64,000 nucleotides of DNA from Planctomycetota bacterium. Its GTDB lineage: Bacteria; Planctomycetota; Phycisphaerae; SM23-33. Positions 1-9,852 of this stretch are shown here, in pieces; the first letter of the stretch is position 1; the number at the start of each line of letters is the position of its first letter. Where the stretch lies: assembly GCA_022705325.1 (NCBI GenBank), contig JAKJER010000026.1, forward strand, positions 19,269 through 83,268, read 5' to 3'. Below the pieces are notes generated by a model that was given only the letters and a program-made list of their open reading frames with translations, was not told where the DNA came from and searched no databases. A program made the translations under genes and the position numbers.

Positions 1-3000
1 CATGCCAGCCACGGAGACCTTGTCGGACTCCGCCGAGGCGCGGGCCCAGGTATTGAGCAGCTTGTCCTTGATGCCGAGCGTCTCGTTCATGTACTTCTTG
101 ACCGCTTCCGGGCCGTCCCGCTCGATGGCGCTGAGGAATTCGCTGTAGGTGGACGGGAACAGTTCGTCGGGTGAGGTGAGGTAGGGGTGCTGCACGAGGC
201 TGATCACCCGCGTGGCCCGCAGGGCGTCGAGCTGCGCGCCGGAATGCACGGTGGTCTCGGCGACGGCTTTGAAGATCCCGACGTCGGCGGCGATACTGAT
301 GCCGACGCCCGAGCCGCCGGAGCCGCCCGAGTCGTTCTTGCTGCCTTCCTTCTTCTCAGCCGGCTCGATACTGCTCTCGGCGCTGAGCTGAACCTGGTGC
401 TCGATGGTGGCGGTGACTTCCAGGTCTTCGTTGGACTTGAGCACCGCTGTGCTTCCGATGTCGGTGGTAACCTGGTGGTCGGCGTAGGAGAAGGCGAAAG
501 CGCCCGCAGCCTTCAGCGGGGAGCCCTGGATTCCAGCCTTGCCGGACGCGTCTCCGGCCACATTCCCCCCGTCCTTCTTGGAGTCGAGCAGCTTCTCGAC
601 GATGGTGTCGAAAATCGAGCCGTCCGGCCCGAAGCTGAAATCGCCCTTGTCCTCTTCTTCCTCTTCATCCGCCACTCCGGCCTCGGCGGAGGCCTTGTCC
701 TCCGCCTTCAGGCCGGACAGGATGCCGACGCCGGTTGCCCAGCCAGAGTCGAGCACGTGCATCGCCTCAAGGCTGAAGCCCGTGGCACCGGCATTCTGCG
801 GGTCGAGCGAGAAGTTGATGTTGACGCCGGCCCGCGCCTCGTTTTCGGTCTCGGCGAGCTGGATGACCTGATGTTCGACGAACTTGTTGTCGCCCTGCAG
901 GTCGAACTCGTTGATGCCCGTGATGACGTAGTAGGTCTGCCCGTCGACGAGCCCCTCGATTGGCGCAGTGCCCTCGCGGTAGACCACCGCCTGGCCCAGT
1001 TCGAAGGTCAGGCCGAGGAGGGAGAAGTCGATCTCGTTGTCGCTCTTGCTGAACGCCTTGTTGTCGAGCGTGATCCGGGAGAGCTTGCTGTCGACCTGGC
1101 TGCCGTCGAAGTCCTTGGTGTTCATCGTGGTCGGCATGACATCGAAGCCGAAAGGATCGATCTCGCCCGTGCGGAGCAGATCGACCGCCACGCTGTCGAT
1201 GGCGTTCTGCTCGGTCAGCGCGAGTTGGATGTAGTTCGACTCATCGACATCGGTGGTGCTCGGATCGTCCTCCACGGAGATCACGATATAGTCGGTGTCG
1301 TCGATCAACCCTCCGATGGACGTGCCGCGCCGGCTCGAGTAGTGGACGGTGTCTTCGGAGACCAGGGCGGTCGGCCCGACGTTGATCATGTTCCTGTCGT
1401 AATCGACGTAGCCGGGCTTGTTCGGGTCGGTCTCCAGCGGGTTGATCTCGAGCTTGACCAGGTAGCCGTCCTGGGCGTGGGCGATGACCGTGCCGTCGAC
1501 CTGGGTGTGGATGTCAGACTTGGAGAGGGAAATGCTGAAGCCCAGCCCCGCGGCGCCGTTGGCGAAGGTGGAGCCCTTGGATTCTGTCTCCGTCTTGTTC
1601 TCGCCGTTGGCGCGGATGTTGACGGTCTTGGCGGCCTCGACGGTAGCACCGGCGGCGACGGTGATCGTGGAGTTGACGATGCTGTTTCCGATCGCGAGCG
1701 AACCGGCGATTCCGCTGTCGCCGGCCTTCTGCTCGGTCTCGGTCTTGACGCCCGCGCTGGACTTGGCGTCGCTGGTGACCACGACGCAGCCGTCAGACGA
1801 GTAGAGCCGCGAGCCGCCCAGGATGTTGATGGTGGCGGTCGACTTGGCCTCGCCGTAGGCAACGCTGAAGAGTTTGCTCTTGGCCGATCCCGACGCGTCG
1901 GCGGCCGCGGTGGCGTACAGGCCGACGGCCACGTCGCCCAGCAGCTTGGCGTTCTCGCCGATGTTGATCGTGGCCTCGGACTGCTTGTAGAGGACCTTGA
2001 CCGGCAGGGCAATCAGGTCGCCGATCTTATCCAGAAGCGGCTTGAGGACGAAGTTGTTGACCTCCTGGCCCATGCCCAGCAGGGTGGTCAGGTCGCGGTC
2101 CTCGGCCTGGGCGAAGATGTAGACGGCCCCGCCGGACAACTCGGCGCCGGCGCCGATATCGACCAGCACGTCGCGCAGCGAGACCATGACCGGCGAGGCG
2201 TTGACGATGTCGGTGGTGTCGATGCGGCGGGCCCGGAAGTCGATATCGCCGCCCCCGCTGGCCGGATCATCCGGGTCCTGCAGCGCCGAGAGCCTCACGC
2301 CGTCGTTCACGTAAATCCGGTCGGCAAAGGCCTGGAAAAGCCCGCCGTGGGTGAAGGTGTTGCCGGTGAAACGGATCTCGTCCCGGAACGCGTCGGGGAG
2401 AATCTCCGGGGCGCCCTCTTCCAGGCCGTAGACCTTGAACTCCGCCGAGAACTGGCTGTCGAGGCCCTTGACCTCGATGGAATCAGCGCCGTAGCCCCCC
2501 TCGACCACCAGCGATTCGATCGGGACGCTGAAACTGAACACCGGGTCGGTTATCCAGCCGGAGCCGTCGTAGATCTCCATCCCCTCGAACCGGACCTGCA
2601 TCACCCCGTCATCGGCCGTCGCGTCGTCCTCGACGATGATCGTGTCGGCGAAACTGGTGCCCTTCACCTCGATGTCGAAGAGGTTGGCGTTGACGAGTCG
2701 CTTCTTGAGAAGGTCCTCGTGGTCAATTCCGGCGTACCGGATGTACTTGCCGTTGAGATGGACCAGGCCGCTGAGGTCGGTCCCCGCTCCCGGATCGAAA
2801 ACGGTGTACTTGCCCGTCAACGGCCTGTAGACCCGGATGGCGTCCAGGCTGCCCGTGCCCCCGTCGAGGATGCTGCTGAGGCTGCCGTTCTGCTCGAAAG
2901 TGAACGCGTCGCTCGTCCCGTCGCTGGCGCCAACGAGGTGCTCAAAGTTCTCGAACCGTACGCCGGCCACTTCGCCGGCGTCCGCGCTGTCGATTGTCCA

Positions 3001-5532
3001 TCGCACCACGGAGTCGTCCGGGCCGTACAGCGTGTCGAACACGACGCTGCCCACGACCTTGTCGATGGCGGCGAAGCTCCCGGCGCCGGTGGCCGTCATG
3101 TCCGCCAGGTTGACGCTGACGGCGACGTAGAGCCCCGAATAGTCCAGGACGTCCATCGCCCGTGTGATCGTCTGATTTCCGTTTTCATCGGGCTGCTCGG
3201 CGTAGTCGGCTCCGCCGTTGATCTGGCCGGACATGGCCCCGCCGGAGGCGAACGAGAAGGTGTCCGCCCCATAGCCGCCCTGGAGATCCTCAATGCCCGT
3301 GAAGAGGCCGCGGGTCTGGAGGGTGCCCGCGTTGGAGCCCGTGATCGACCAGGCATTGTCCTGGTCCGGGCCGATGACCGTGTCGCTCACGGTCTGCCCG
3401 CCGCCCTGCACGCTGCCGGAGATCGAGCCGTCGGCCGTGAACGCGAAGTTGTCGTCCGCGCCGCCGCCAACCAGGTACTCGATTCCTTCAAAGGTCGTCC
3501 CGCCCGTGATGGTGCCGCTATCGGCGCCGCTGATGATCCAGTCGGTGTTCTCCTCCGGCCCGAGGATGGTGTCGTCGCCGGCGCCCGGACCCTCGTTGAT
3601 GGTGTCGGCCCCGCCGCCGATCGTGAGAATATAGGTGTCGTCGCCGCCGCCTCCCGCCAGGGTGTCGTCGCCCGGCCCGCCGGTCAGGCGGTTGGCTCTC
3701 GCGTCGCCGGTCAGCGTGTCGTCGCCCGAGCCGCCGATGAGGTTCTCGATGTTGGCGATGTTGCTGGCGTCTTCGTCGACGCCCGTCGCCGAGGCCGCGC
3801 CCAGGTCCGCCGCGACGGAATCCGTGAAAGAGGAGTAGTCGAGGGTGTCGCTGCCCTGGTTATAGCCTTCGACGATCGTGTCGGTCCCGAGGGGATCCAG
3901 GACATAGGTGTCGTCGCCCGCCCCGCCGGTCAGCGTGTCGTCGCCGGGCCCGCCGGCCAGGATGTTGGCTCTCGTGTCGCCGGTCAGGGTGTCGTCGCCC
4001 GAGCCGCCGATGAGGTTCTCGATGTTCGCGACGTTGCCGGAGACAGCCGTCGCCGTTGCGCCGAGCGTTGCGCTGACGTCGGTCGTGAAGGACGAGTAAT
4101 CGAGGGTATCGTTGCCGCCGCTGGCGGACTCGGTGATGGTGGCCGCCTCGCCGGGACTCAGGACGTAGGTGTCGTCACCAGCGCCGCCCGTGAGTGTGTT
4201 GGTCCCCGTTCCGCCGATCAGCACGTCACGGCCGCTGCCGCCCCTGAGGATATCGTCGCCACCTGCGCCGTCGAGCACGGTCGAGCCGCCAAAGGTCGAA
4301 GCGTCGAGTGTATTGGCGCCGGCCCCGCCGGTCAGATGGGCAGCCTCGATCGAAGACAAGGTGTCGTTCCCCTCGCTGCCGACGGTCAGACGCGTGCCGG
4401 TCAACGTGAAGTTCGCATCCCGAGTCTCGACGACCGTGTCGAAACCGTCCCCTCCGATGAGGAAGTCCTGGCCCAAGCCGCCGGTCAGGACGTTATCCAG
4501 GGAGTTGCCGGTGATCGTATCGCCCCGGCTGCCGCCGATGACGTTCTCGATCACGTCGCCGCCGGAGAGGTCGATGGTCAGCCAGGCCGCTGCCATCTGG
4601 GCCCCCTCCAAGGACAAGTTGATAATCACACTTGATGTGGTCGTTGAGGAGAAGTCCAGCGTGTCCGTCCCCTGGTCGATCCACTCGTAGATCGTGTCGG
4701 CCCCCAGCGAATTGTCGGCGTCAAAAACGTACCTGTCGTCTCCCAGGCCGCCCGCGAGAGAATCGTCGCCCGCTCCTCCCGCAAGCGTATCGTTGCCCGC
4801 AGCCCCGATGAGTGTGTTGTTGCCGGCGTCGCCGGTCAGCGTATCGTCGCCTGAGCCGCCGGTCACGGTCTCGATGGCGCTGAGGCCGGACGTGTCGGTC
4901 GCCGTGCCGACAGAGAGGTCGACACTGACGGAATCCGTGTGGCTGGAGTAGTCGAGACCGTCGAGACCTCCGCCCCCGTCGATCGTTCCCCCGAAAGCCC
5001 CGGTCATCGTGAAGACGTCGGCCTCGCTGCCGCCGACGAGGTTCTCGATGCCGCTGAAGGTCGCCCCGGCCGCGGTGCCGCTGGCGGCGCCATCGAGGGT
5101 CCAGTCGCAGACCTCGTCTGGTCCGGTGAGCCAGTCCGAGCCGTCCTCGCCCTCGATCTGCGTCTGGACCGTCAGCGCGCTAAACAGGCGGATCCGGTCG
5201 CTTCCGTCCCCGGTCTGCACCAGGATGGACTTCACCCCGGTGAACTCCTGGGTCTGCCCGTCCAGCGTCAGGGAGACGTCCGCCCCGTCGCCGGTATGGG
5301 CGGTCTGCTGGATCGTCACCGTATTGTCGAGTTCGTCGCCCAGGACGCTGAGCCGGCCGTCGTTGCCGAGGGTCGCCGAGGAGAGCATCAGCCTCGGTTC
5401 GAGGCCCTCCAGGGGCGCAAAGCAGCGGGCGGCAAGGGGATTGGCCAACCTGGCTTCATGCTCACGAGCGCGAAGAAGCACGACCCTGTACAGGTTTCTC
5501 AGGAGCTTGACAGCGTGAGACATGGGTGACAT
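1..5532 (-). CDS. Giant LEPR-XLL / RTX-repeat surface protein (3' end outside window)
   Basis: The frame is open from 5532 to the left edge (1844 codons), so this is the N-terminal part of a larger protein. The start MSPMSHAVKLLRN is chosen because GGAG lies 7 nt upstream of the first ATG; a second in-frame ATG is at 5523. Residues about 40-48 read LEPRLMLS, the LEPR-XLL motif found at the N-terminus of many giant planctomycete surface proteins. Residues about 200-750 hold many GGxGxDxLxGG nonapeptides with NDTL/DDTL and ENLIGGSGDDTLTGD units, typical RTX calcium-binding beta-roll repeats. The later half has beta-rich, serine/glycine/alanine-rich segments such as INIGENAKLLGD and GLGFSISLS, like adhesin beta-helix repeats. 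A secreted or cell-surface adhesin or scaffold role is inferred. No enzymatic domain was recognised. Neighbours are regulators read in the same direction, but a 300-bp gap separates them. Confidence 0.85.
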   Translation of the reverse strand, partial: MSPMSHAVKLLRNLYRVVLLRAREHEARLANPLAARCFAPLEGLEPRLMLSSATLGNDGRLSVLGDELDNTVTIQQTAHTGDGADVSLTLDGQTQEFTGVKSILVQTGDGSDRIRLFSALTVQTQIEGEDGSDWLTGPDEVCDWTLDGAASGTAAGATFSGIENLVGGSEADVFTMTGAFGGTIDGGGGLDGLDYSSHTDSVSVDLSVGTATDTSGLSAIETVTGGSGDDTLTGDAGNNTLIGAAGNDTLAGGAGDDSLAGGLGDDRYVFDADNSLGADTIYEWIDQGTDTLDFSSTTTSSVIINLSLEGAQMAAAWLTIDLSGGDVIENVIGGSRGDTITGNSLDNVLTGGLGQDFLIGGDGFDTVVETRDANFTLTGTRLTVGSEGNDTLSSIEAAHLTGGAGANTLDASTFGGSTVLDGAGGDDILRGGSGRDVLIGGTGTNTLTGGAGDDTYVLSPGEAATITESASGGNDTLDYSSFTTDVSATLGATATAVSGNVANIENLIGGSGDDTLTGDTRANILAGGPGDDTLTGGAGDDTYVLDPLGTDTIVEGYNQGSDTLDYSSFTDSVAADLGAASATGVDEDASNIANIENLIGGSGDDTLTGDARANRLTGGPGDDTLAGGGGDDTYILTIGGGADTINEGPGAGDDTILGPEENTDWIISGADSGTITGGTTFEGIEYLVGGGADDNFAFTADGSISGSVQGGGQTVSDTVIGPDQDNAWSITGSNAGTLQTRGLFTGIEDLQGGYGADTFSFASGGAMSGQINGGADYAEQPDENGNQTITRAMDVLDYSGLYVAVSVNLADMTATGAGSFAAIDKVVGSVVFDTLYGPDDSVVRWTIDSADAGEVAGVRFENFEHLVGASDGTSDAFTFEQNGSLSSILDGGTGSLDAIRVYRPLTGKYTVFDPGAGTDLSGLVHLNGKYIRYAGIDHEDLLKKRLVNANLFDIEVKGTSFADTIIVEDDATADDGVMQVRFEGMEIYDGSGWITDPVFSFSVPIESLVVEGGYGADSIEVKGLDSQFSAEFKVYGLEEGAPEILPDAFRDEIRFTGNTFTHGGLFQAFADRIYVNDGVRLSALQDPDDPASGGGDIDFRARRIDTTDIVNASPVMVSLRDVLVDIGAGAELSGGAVYIFAQAEDRDLTTLLGMGQEVNNFVLKPLLDKIGDLIALPVKVLYKQSEATINIGENAKLLGDVAVGLYATAAADASGSAKSKLFSVAYGEAKSTATINILGGSRLYSSDGCVVVTSDAKSSAGVKTETEQKAGDSGIAGSLAIGNSIVNSTITVAAGATVEAAKTVNIRANGENKTETESKGSTFANGAAGLGFSISLSKSDIHTQVDGTVIAHAQDGYLVKLEINPLETDPNKPGYVDYDRNMINVGPTALVSEDTVHYSSRRGTSIGGLIDDTDYIVISVEDDPSTTDVDESNYIQLALTEQNAIDSVAVDLLRTGEIDPFGFDVMPTTMNTKDFDGSQVDSKLSRITLDNKAFSKSDNEIDFSLLGLTFELGQAVVYREGTAPIEGLVDGQTYYVITGINEFDLQGDNKFVEHQVIQLAETENEARAGVNINFSLDPQNAGATGFSLEAMHVLDSGWATGVGILSGLKAEDKASAEAGVADEEEEEDKGDFSFGPDGSIFDTIVEKLLDSKKDGGNVAGDASGKAGIQGSPLKAAGAFAFSYADHQVTTDIGSTAVLKSNEDLEVTATIEHQVQLSAESSIEPAEKKEGSKNDSGGSGGSGVGISIAADVGIFKAVAETTVHSGAQLDALRATRVISLVQHPYLTSPDELFPSTYSEFLSAIERDGPEAVKKYMNETLGIKDKLLNTWARASAESDKVSVAGM

Positions 5533-5720
5533 GGCAGGTCTCCATCCTTTCTTAGCTGCACAAATCCATCCTTACCTGAGACATGGACGCTGGGCGATGC
5601 GCGTCTGAAGCCTGACCCACTACCGTGTTTTCAGTAACAGGACGGCGCATACTGTCTCACGCCCGCCGGGCGCACCAACATACCCATTCCGAACGCTCGG
5701 GGGGCAAGGACTTTGCAGAG

Positions 5721-5726
5721 ATTATA
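5721..5726 (-). promoter_or_regulatory. Candidate -10 box of the LEPR-XLL gene
   Basis: A perfect TATAAT reads on the minus strand here, about 190 nt upstream of the giant protein start. No convincing -35 hexamer was found at 16-18 nt. The rest of the 5533-5837 gap shows no gene or strong hairpin. Confidence 0.3.
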
Positions 5727-5837
5727 AACCTGAACCACACAAACCGCACATCAGGGATTCCCCGCGATTCATGTAAGAGAATTCCCGGACACGTTTAGGC
5801 CGGTAAAAAACGCGAGGACGGGCGGTTCTGACGTGGG

Positions 5838-6512
5838 TTACAGGGCCGTCTCGGCCCGATTCGGGCCCTCGTGATTCTGCCGGATCGCGAAGCGCCGAAG
5901 CTCCTTGGTGTTCTCCAGGCAGAGCTTCTCGATGATCCGGCTGTAATAGGTCTCGACGGTCCGCGGACTGATATTGAGCCACTTGGCGATGTCGCCGCTG
6001 GTATCCCCCTGGCCCATCCGCCATAGCACCATTCGCTCCCGTTCGCTCAGCTTGGCGTCCAGCGAGTCCGGGCAGTCATCCTCCCCCCGGACCCCTTCGA
6101 TCAGGCTGTTGCGGGACCGTTCGCTCAGATATCTGCCTCCGCCTGCCACCTCTCGAATGGCCACCACCAGGTCCCGCGCGCCATCTCTCTTTGTGACATA
6201 TCCCTTAGCCCCCGCCGAGAAGGCACGCCTGATGTGCACCGCGTCCTCGTGCATCGAATAGACCAGGACCGGCACCCCACGTTCGTGAATCTGCTTGATC
6301 AGGGGCATCCCGCTCTCACGTTCCAGGCTGAGATCCACCAGGACCAGGTCCGGCCGTGTCGATTCAAGCTGCTTCAGTGCTTCCGCGCTGTTCTTGGCGT
6401 CTCCGCTGACGAGGATGCGGTGGGGCTCCAGCAGCAGCGCCAGACCCTCCGACACGGCAGGATGATCGTCGACGATCAGTATTCGGTACTTCCGGGGCTC
6501 CTGGTTTGCCAT
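5838..6512 (-). CDS. NarL/FixJ-family response regulator
   Basis: 224 aa, start MANQEPRKYR chosen because AAGGAG lies 6 nt upstream; this SD overlaps the stop codon of the kinase gene, so the two are translationally close. Residues 10-125 form a REC domain with acidic pair D15/D16, phosphoacceptor D60 in LVLVD and conserved K108. Residues about 155-212 form a LuxR-type HTH (LSERERMVLWRMGQGDTSGD, then SPRTVETYYSRI). The family dimerises on phosphorylation and binds DNA. It lies directly downstream of a HisKA_3 kinase, its likely partner. Targets are unknown; the giant surface protein gene just downstream is a plausible but unproven one. Confidence 0.92.
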   Translation of the reverse strand: MANQEPRKYRILIVDDHPAVSEGLALLLEPHRILVSGDAKNSAEALKQLESTRPDLVLVDLSLERESGMPLIKQIHERGVPVLVYSMHEDAVHIRRAFSAGAKGYVTKRDGARDLVVAIREVAGGGRYLSERSRNSLIEGVRGEDDCPDSLDAKLSERERMVLWRMGQGDTSGDIAKWLNISPRTVETYYSRIIEKLCLENTKELRRFAIRQNHEGPNRAETAL

Positions 6513-6523
6513 AGTTGGCTCCT

Positions 6524-7837
6524 TCAGGCAGCGGGACTGGAACACGGGACTGTACAACAGACCACCGTTCCGCCGCCTTCTGCACCTTCGATCTTCAGTG
6601 TCCCGCCGACGGATCGCGCACGGTGAGCCATGATGCTGAAGCCCAGCCCATCAGCCGAGCCGGCTGCGTCTGGGGGGCCACAGCCATCGTCGGTGACCTC
6701 CAGCGTTATCTTGTCGCCATCGCTGGTCAGCAGCAGACCGACCTGTCTGGCTTTGGCGTGCCTGGCGCAGTTGTGCAGGGCTTCCTGGGCGATGCGATAC
6801 AGTTCCATGGCTATGCGGCTGTCGACTTTCTCCAGATCCCCTCGCCAGCGAAACTCGCACGCCAGACCGAACTGCCTGTCGATGCTGCGGATCATCGACT
6901 GCAAGGCCGAAACAAGCGACTCCGGTTCGGGTCCCATCGGCCAGACGCCCTTGCTGATCATGTACGCCCCCTCGAGCATCTCCTCAATCAGCGTTCGCAG
7001 GCGTCGGGCCCTGGCGGCGGCGGGGTCTTGGTTGCTCTCCAGGAGGTCTTCCAGGGCGGTACAGTGGAGTCGGGCTGCCGCAAGCTGCTGGCAAAGGCCG
7101 TCGTGTATCTCCCGGCCCAGGAGTCGCCGTTCTTCCTCGGCAAGCCGGGAGATCCTCTCCTCCAGACGCTTGCGGTGGGCCTGTTCCTGACCGAGGGATT
7201 CCAGGGCGGTTGCACGGCGGGCGGCTTCTTCCTGTAGCTGCTCTTTGGCCCGCCGCTCATCGGCCAGCAGCCGCATGTGGTGCGTCCGGAAACGATTCAG
7301 CGCCACGACGCTTGGAATCATGGCAAGGGCGAGAGTCAGTCCCTGCAAGAGCCACGGCTTCGTGCTAACCCCCGCGTAGGCTACTCCCTCACCGCCCTCC
7401 AGCAGCCCCATCGTCGCCAGAGCCGCGAACACGCCATAGACCGCCAGACTCAGCCCGACAGAGATCCAACCGATGCGAGACCCGATCAAGACGATGATCG
7501 CCGAGGGGTAGACGGCCAGGCCCAGCCGTCCGTAACCTGCCAGTCCGCTGTTTGCCAGCGCCAAAGCGGCCGCAATATACGCCACAGCCATGAGAAGCCC
7601 GCTACGTATCCGAAAGCCCCATGAAGGACTTACAGTAATCACGACCGCGAGCAGATACGTAGCCACCACGGCCCATCGCAAACCGGAAGAAAAGCCGGAT
7701 CTGGCCAGAATGTCCGGCACTACCCAAGGTACTCCGAGGACACAGACCGCTATGAGGATGGCATTCAGCGTCCGGTTTCGCCACGCCTGCCAGTCTGCAT
7801 CAACGCCGCAGTCATCGTCCGACGAAGCCTCAACCAT
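6524..7837 (-). CDS. Membrane histidine kinase, NarX/DesK-like (HisKA_3)
   Basis: 437 aa. The N-terminal half has about five or six hydrophobic segments between residues 24 and 182 and no large periplasmic loop, so the sensor is probably membrane-embedded. A coiled coil follows (residues about 190-235). HisKA_3 dimerisation has the phosphorylatable histidine at H245 in GREIHDGLCQQ. The HATPase domain has an N-box ALHNCARHAKA and a G-box DDGCGPP. This subfamily pairs with NarL-type regulators, and one follows 11 nt downstream. The start has AAGGA upstream. The signal sensed cannot be told from the sequence. Confidence 0.9.
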   Translation of the reverse strand: MVEASSDDDCGVDADWQAWRNRTLNAILIAVCVLGVPWVVPDILARSGFSSGLRWAVVATYLLAVVITVSPSWGFRIRSGLLMAVAYIAAALALANSGLAGYGRLGLAVYPSAIIVLIGSRIGWISVGLSLAVYGVFAALATMGLLEGGEGVAYAGVSTKPWLLQGLTLALAMIPSVVALNRFRTHHMRLLADERRAKEQLQEEAARRATALESLGQEQAHRKRLEERISRLAEEERRLLGREIHDGLCQQLAAARLHCTALEDLLESNQDPAAARARRLRTLIEEMLEGAYMISKGVWPMGPEPESLVSALQSMIRSIDRQFGLACEFRWRGDLEKVDSRIAMELYRIAQEALHNCARHAKARQVGLLLTSDGDKITLEVTDDGCGPPDAAGSADGLGFSIMAHRARSVGGTLKIEGAEGGGTVVCCTVPCSSPAA

Positions 7838-7866
7838 GAGAGATCCTTCTCAAAGGTCAGGCCCGT

Positions 7867-7896
7867 ATTGTATGGCGTTACGTGGCCTGAAGGCAA
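7867..7896 (-). promoter_or_regulatory. Promoter of the kinase-regulator operon
   Basis: On the minus strand TTGCCT (7896-7891) and TACAAT (7872-7867) are spaced by 18 nt, predicting a 5' leader of roughly 20-25 nt before the kinase ATG. The same TACAAT element occurs before sigZ, mnmG, ricT and the PATR gene. Confidence 0.45.
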
Positions 7897-8093
7897 ACAA
7901 CGCCCGCCGTAGTGGTCCGCCGGTACTCGCGCGGAGCGAGTTCGGTAGTCCCTGGCGGTCGGGCCTCAAATCCGGAAATCCGGAGCACAACACCAATTCC
8001 TCCTGACGAACCAGCGGCCGGGGCTGAAACAAGTAGTCCGCCCTCCGTATTCCCGGTGCCCGTTCTTTGTGCCCGCTGTGGCAAACGTTCCGC

Positions 8094-9713
8094 TTACTCC
8101 TCGATCGGCGCGGGCTCGAAGTCGCTGGGGTTGACCCAGCCGGCCCGGACCTTCTCGCCCTTGGTGTAGCGCTCGTAGAAGTTGCGGGTGCGCTCGTCGG
8201 CGTAGAGGTACTTGTCGAACACCTCGCCCTTGCCCAGGACCCGCGGGTCGGCCTGCTCGGTCAGTTCCTTGAGCAGTTGTTCGCGGAGGGCCTTCTTCCG
8301 GTCGGCGTGGGCGGCTGCGGCGGCCAGGTCGTTCATGCAGTCGGGGTCGTCCTTGATGTTGTAGAGTTCCTCGCCGCCTCGCTTGCCGAACGCCAGCTTC
8401 CAGAACTTTCGGGTCGCCTCGTCCTTGCGGGCCTGGATGCACAGGGTCTTGGTGGGCGAGCCGTCGACGTCCAGGTAGCCCGTTTCGCCGTTGCACGCGG
8501 GCCAGCGGGAGGGCTCGAAGTTGATCACGTACAGGAACCCGTCCTTGACGATCCCCCGCACGGGGTAGCCCTGGTCGGCGGGCCTGCCCACGTCGTTGCG
8601 CTCGCGGCCGATCAGGACGTGGTCTCGCTTGGGGTCGATGCGCCCGGACTTGTCCGACCGCAGCAGCGGCGCGAGGCTGCGCCCGGTCAGCGGCGCCATG
8701 CCGACCTGCTTGTCGCTCAGGCCCGCCAGGTCCAGGCAGGTGGCGGCCACGTCGGCGAAGCTGACGAAGTCGTCCACGGTGCGCTTCGTGGCGGACTGGC
8801 CGGCCTTCCACATCGCCGCAAAGGGCATGTGGTTGGAGACCTCGTAGCACTGGCCCTTGGACCGCGGGAAGGGCATGCCGTTGTCGGCGGTAACGATGAC
8901 CAGCGTGTTGTCCAGCTCGCCTCGCTCCTCCAGCAGCTTGAGCATCCGGGCGAGATGCAGGTCGAAGTGTTCCAGCTCGCGGGCGTAGTCGAGCATGTCG
9001 GTGCGGACGGTCTGGTTGTCGGGCCAGTAGGCCGGCACGCGGTCGACGTCGCCGGGCTTGCGCCCGGTGTCGCGCGGGCCCGTGCCGTACTCGTAGCCGC
9101 GGTGGGGCTCGACGCTGCCGTACCAGAAGCAGAAGGGCAGGCCCTCGGGGCGGGCGTCGAGGAAGTCGGCGAAGTTGGCGGCGTAGTCGTTGGATGAGAT
9201 GCCCGTGGTGGGGGCCTTGGCGGTGCGGCGGTTGTAGGCCTTGCCGGTCATCTCGCGACGCTTGCCGTCGGCGCCGACGGCCTTGCCCGGCGCCCAGCCC
9301 TTCAGCACGTGCCCCACGTGGTAGCCGTGCTCGCCCAGGGCCTCCATGAACGTCTTGAACTTCGCCGGGAAGAAGCACACGTGGTTGGCGGCCTCCTCGA
9401 GCTGCCAGGGGTTGCGCCCGGTCAGCAGGCACGATCGCGAGGGGGCGCACTTGGCCGTCGGCGTGTAGACGTTGGTGAACAACATGCCCTCGCGGGCAAC
9501 GCGGTCGAAGGCTGGCGTCTTGACCCACGTGCAGCCGTAGGCCGACATGTGCGGATACGACGCGTCATCGGCGATCGCCAGCAGGATGTTCGGTCGCTTG
9601 GCCCCCGCGGGGGCCGCCCCGGCAGCCGTCAGCCACCGGCCCAGCAGCCCGCCAGCCGCCGCTGCGCCCGCAAGCCTCATGGTCTCACGTCGTGAAAACC
9701 GAGCATTCGCCAT
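8094..9713 (-). CDS. Tat-exported sulfatase (Cys-type, formylglycine-dependent)
   Basis: 539 aa. The N-terminus has a twin-arginine signal (SRRETMRLAGAAAAGGLLG), so export as a folded protein is expected. The mature part opens with RPNILLAIADD, the first metal-ligand block of type I sulfatases. The modification motif CAPSR starts at C89 and becomes formylglycine. HDGLx-type metal and substrate residues recur downstream (NTLVIVTADNGMPF). Length is normal for the family. Planctomycetes carry many such enzymes, generally acting on sulfated polysaccharides, but the substrate is not readable here. It is upstream of, and in the same direction as, the kinase operon with a 256-bp gap carrying a separate promoter. 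Confidence 0.93.
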   Translation of the reverse strand: MANARFSRRETMRLAGAAAAGGLLGRWLTAAGAAPAGAKRPNILLAIADDASYPHMSAYGCTWVKTPAFDRVAREGMLFTNVYTPTAKCAPSRSCLLTGRNPWQLEEAANHVCFFPAKFKTFMEALGEHGYHVGHVLKGWAPGKAVGADGKRREMTGKAYNRRTAKAPTTGISSNDYAANFADFLDARPEGLPFCFWYGSVEPHRGYEYGTGPRDTGRKPGDVDRVPAYWPDNQTVRTDMLDYARELEHFDLHLARMLKLLEERGELDNTLVIVTADNGMPFPRSKGQCYEVSNHMPFAAMWKAGQSATKRTVDDFVSFADVAATCLDLAGLSDKQVGMAPLTGRSLAPLLRSDKSGRIDPKRDHVLIGRERNDVGRPADQGYPVRGIVKDGFLYVINFEPSRWPACNGETGYLDVDGSPTKTLCIQARKDEATRKFWKLAFGKRGGEELYNIKDDPDCMNDLAAAAAHADRKKALREQLLKELTEQADPRVLGKGEVFDKYLYADERTRNFYERYTKGEKVRAGWVNPSDFEPAPIEE

Positions 9714-9852
9714 GGTCCACCGCCTTCCTGGAAACAGGTACTATCGTCCGGCAGAGGCGGACCTGTCAACCGTGTGGCATGACGACGCGGCCAAGAACAG
9801 TTGACTGGCACGCGTTCTCGCTGCACCATCACGTCCACCTAGGAGACTTGCC

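Noticed and set aside
187..4635. Very long open frame (1482 codons) on the plus strand
   Set aside because: It is antisense to the RTX repeats; composition (Val/Gly/Asp/Leu/Arg-rich, no domain) is that of a shadow frame in GC-rich repeats.
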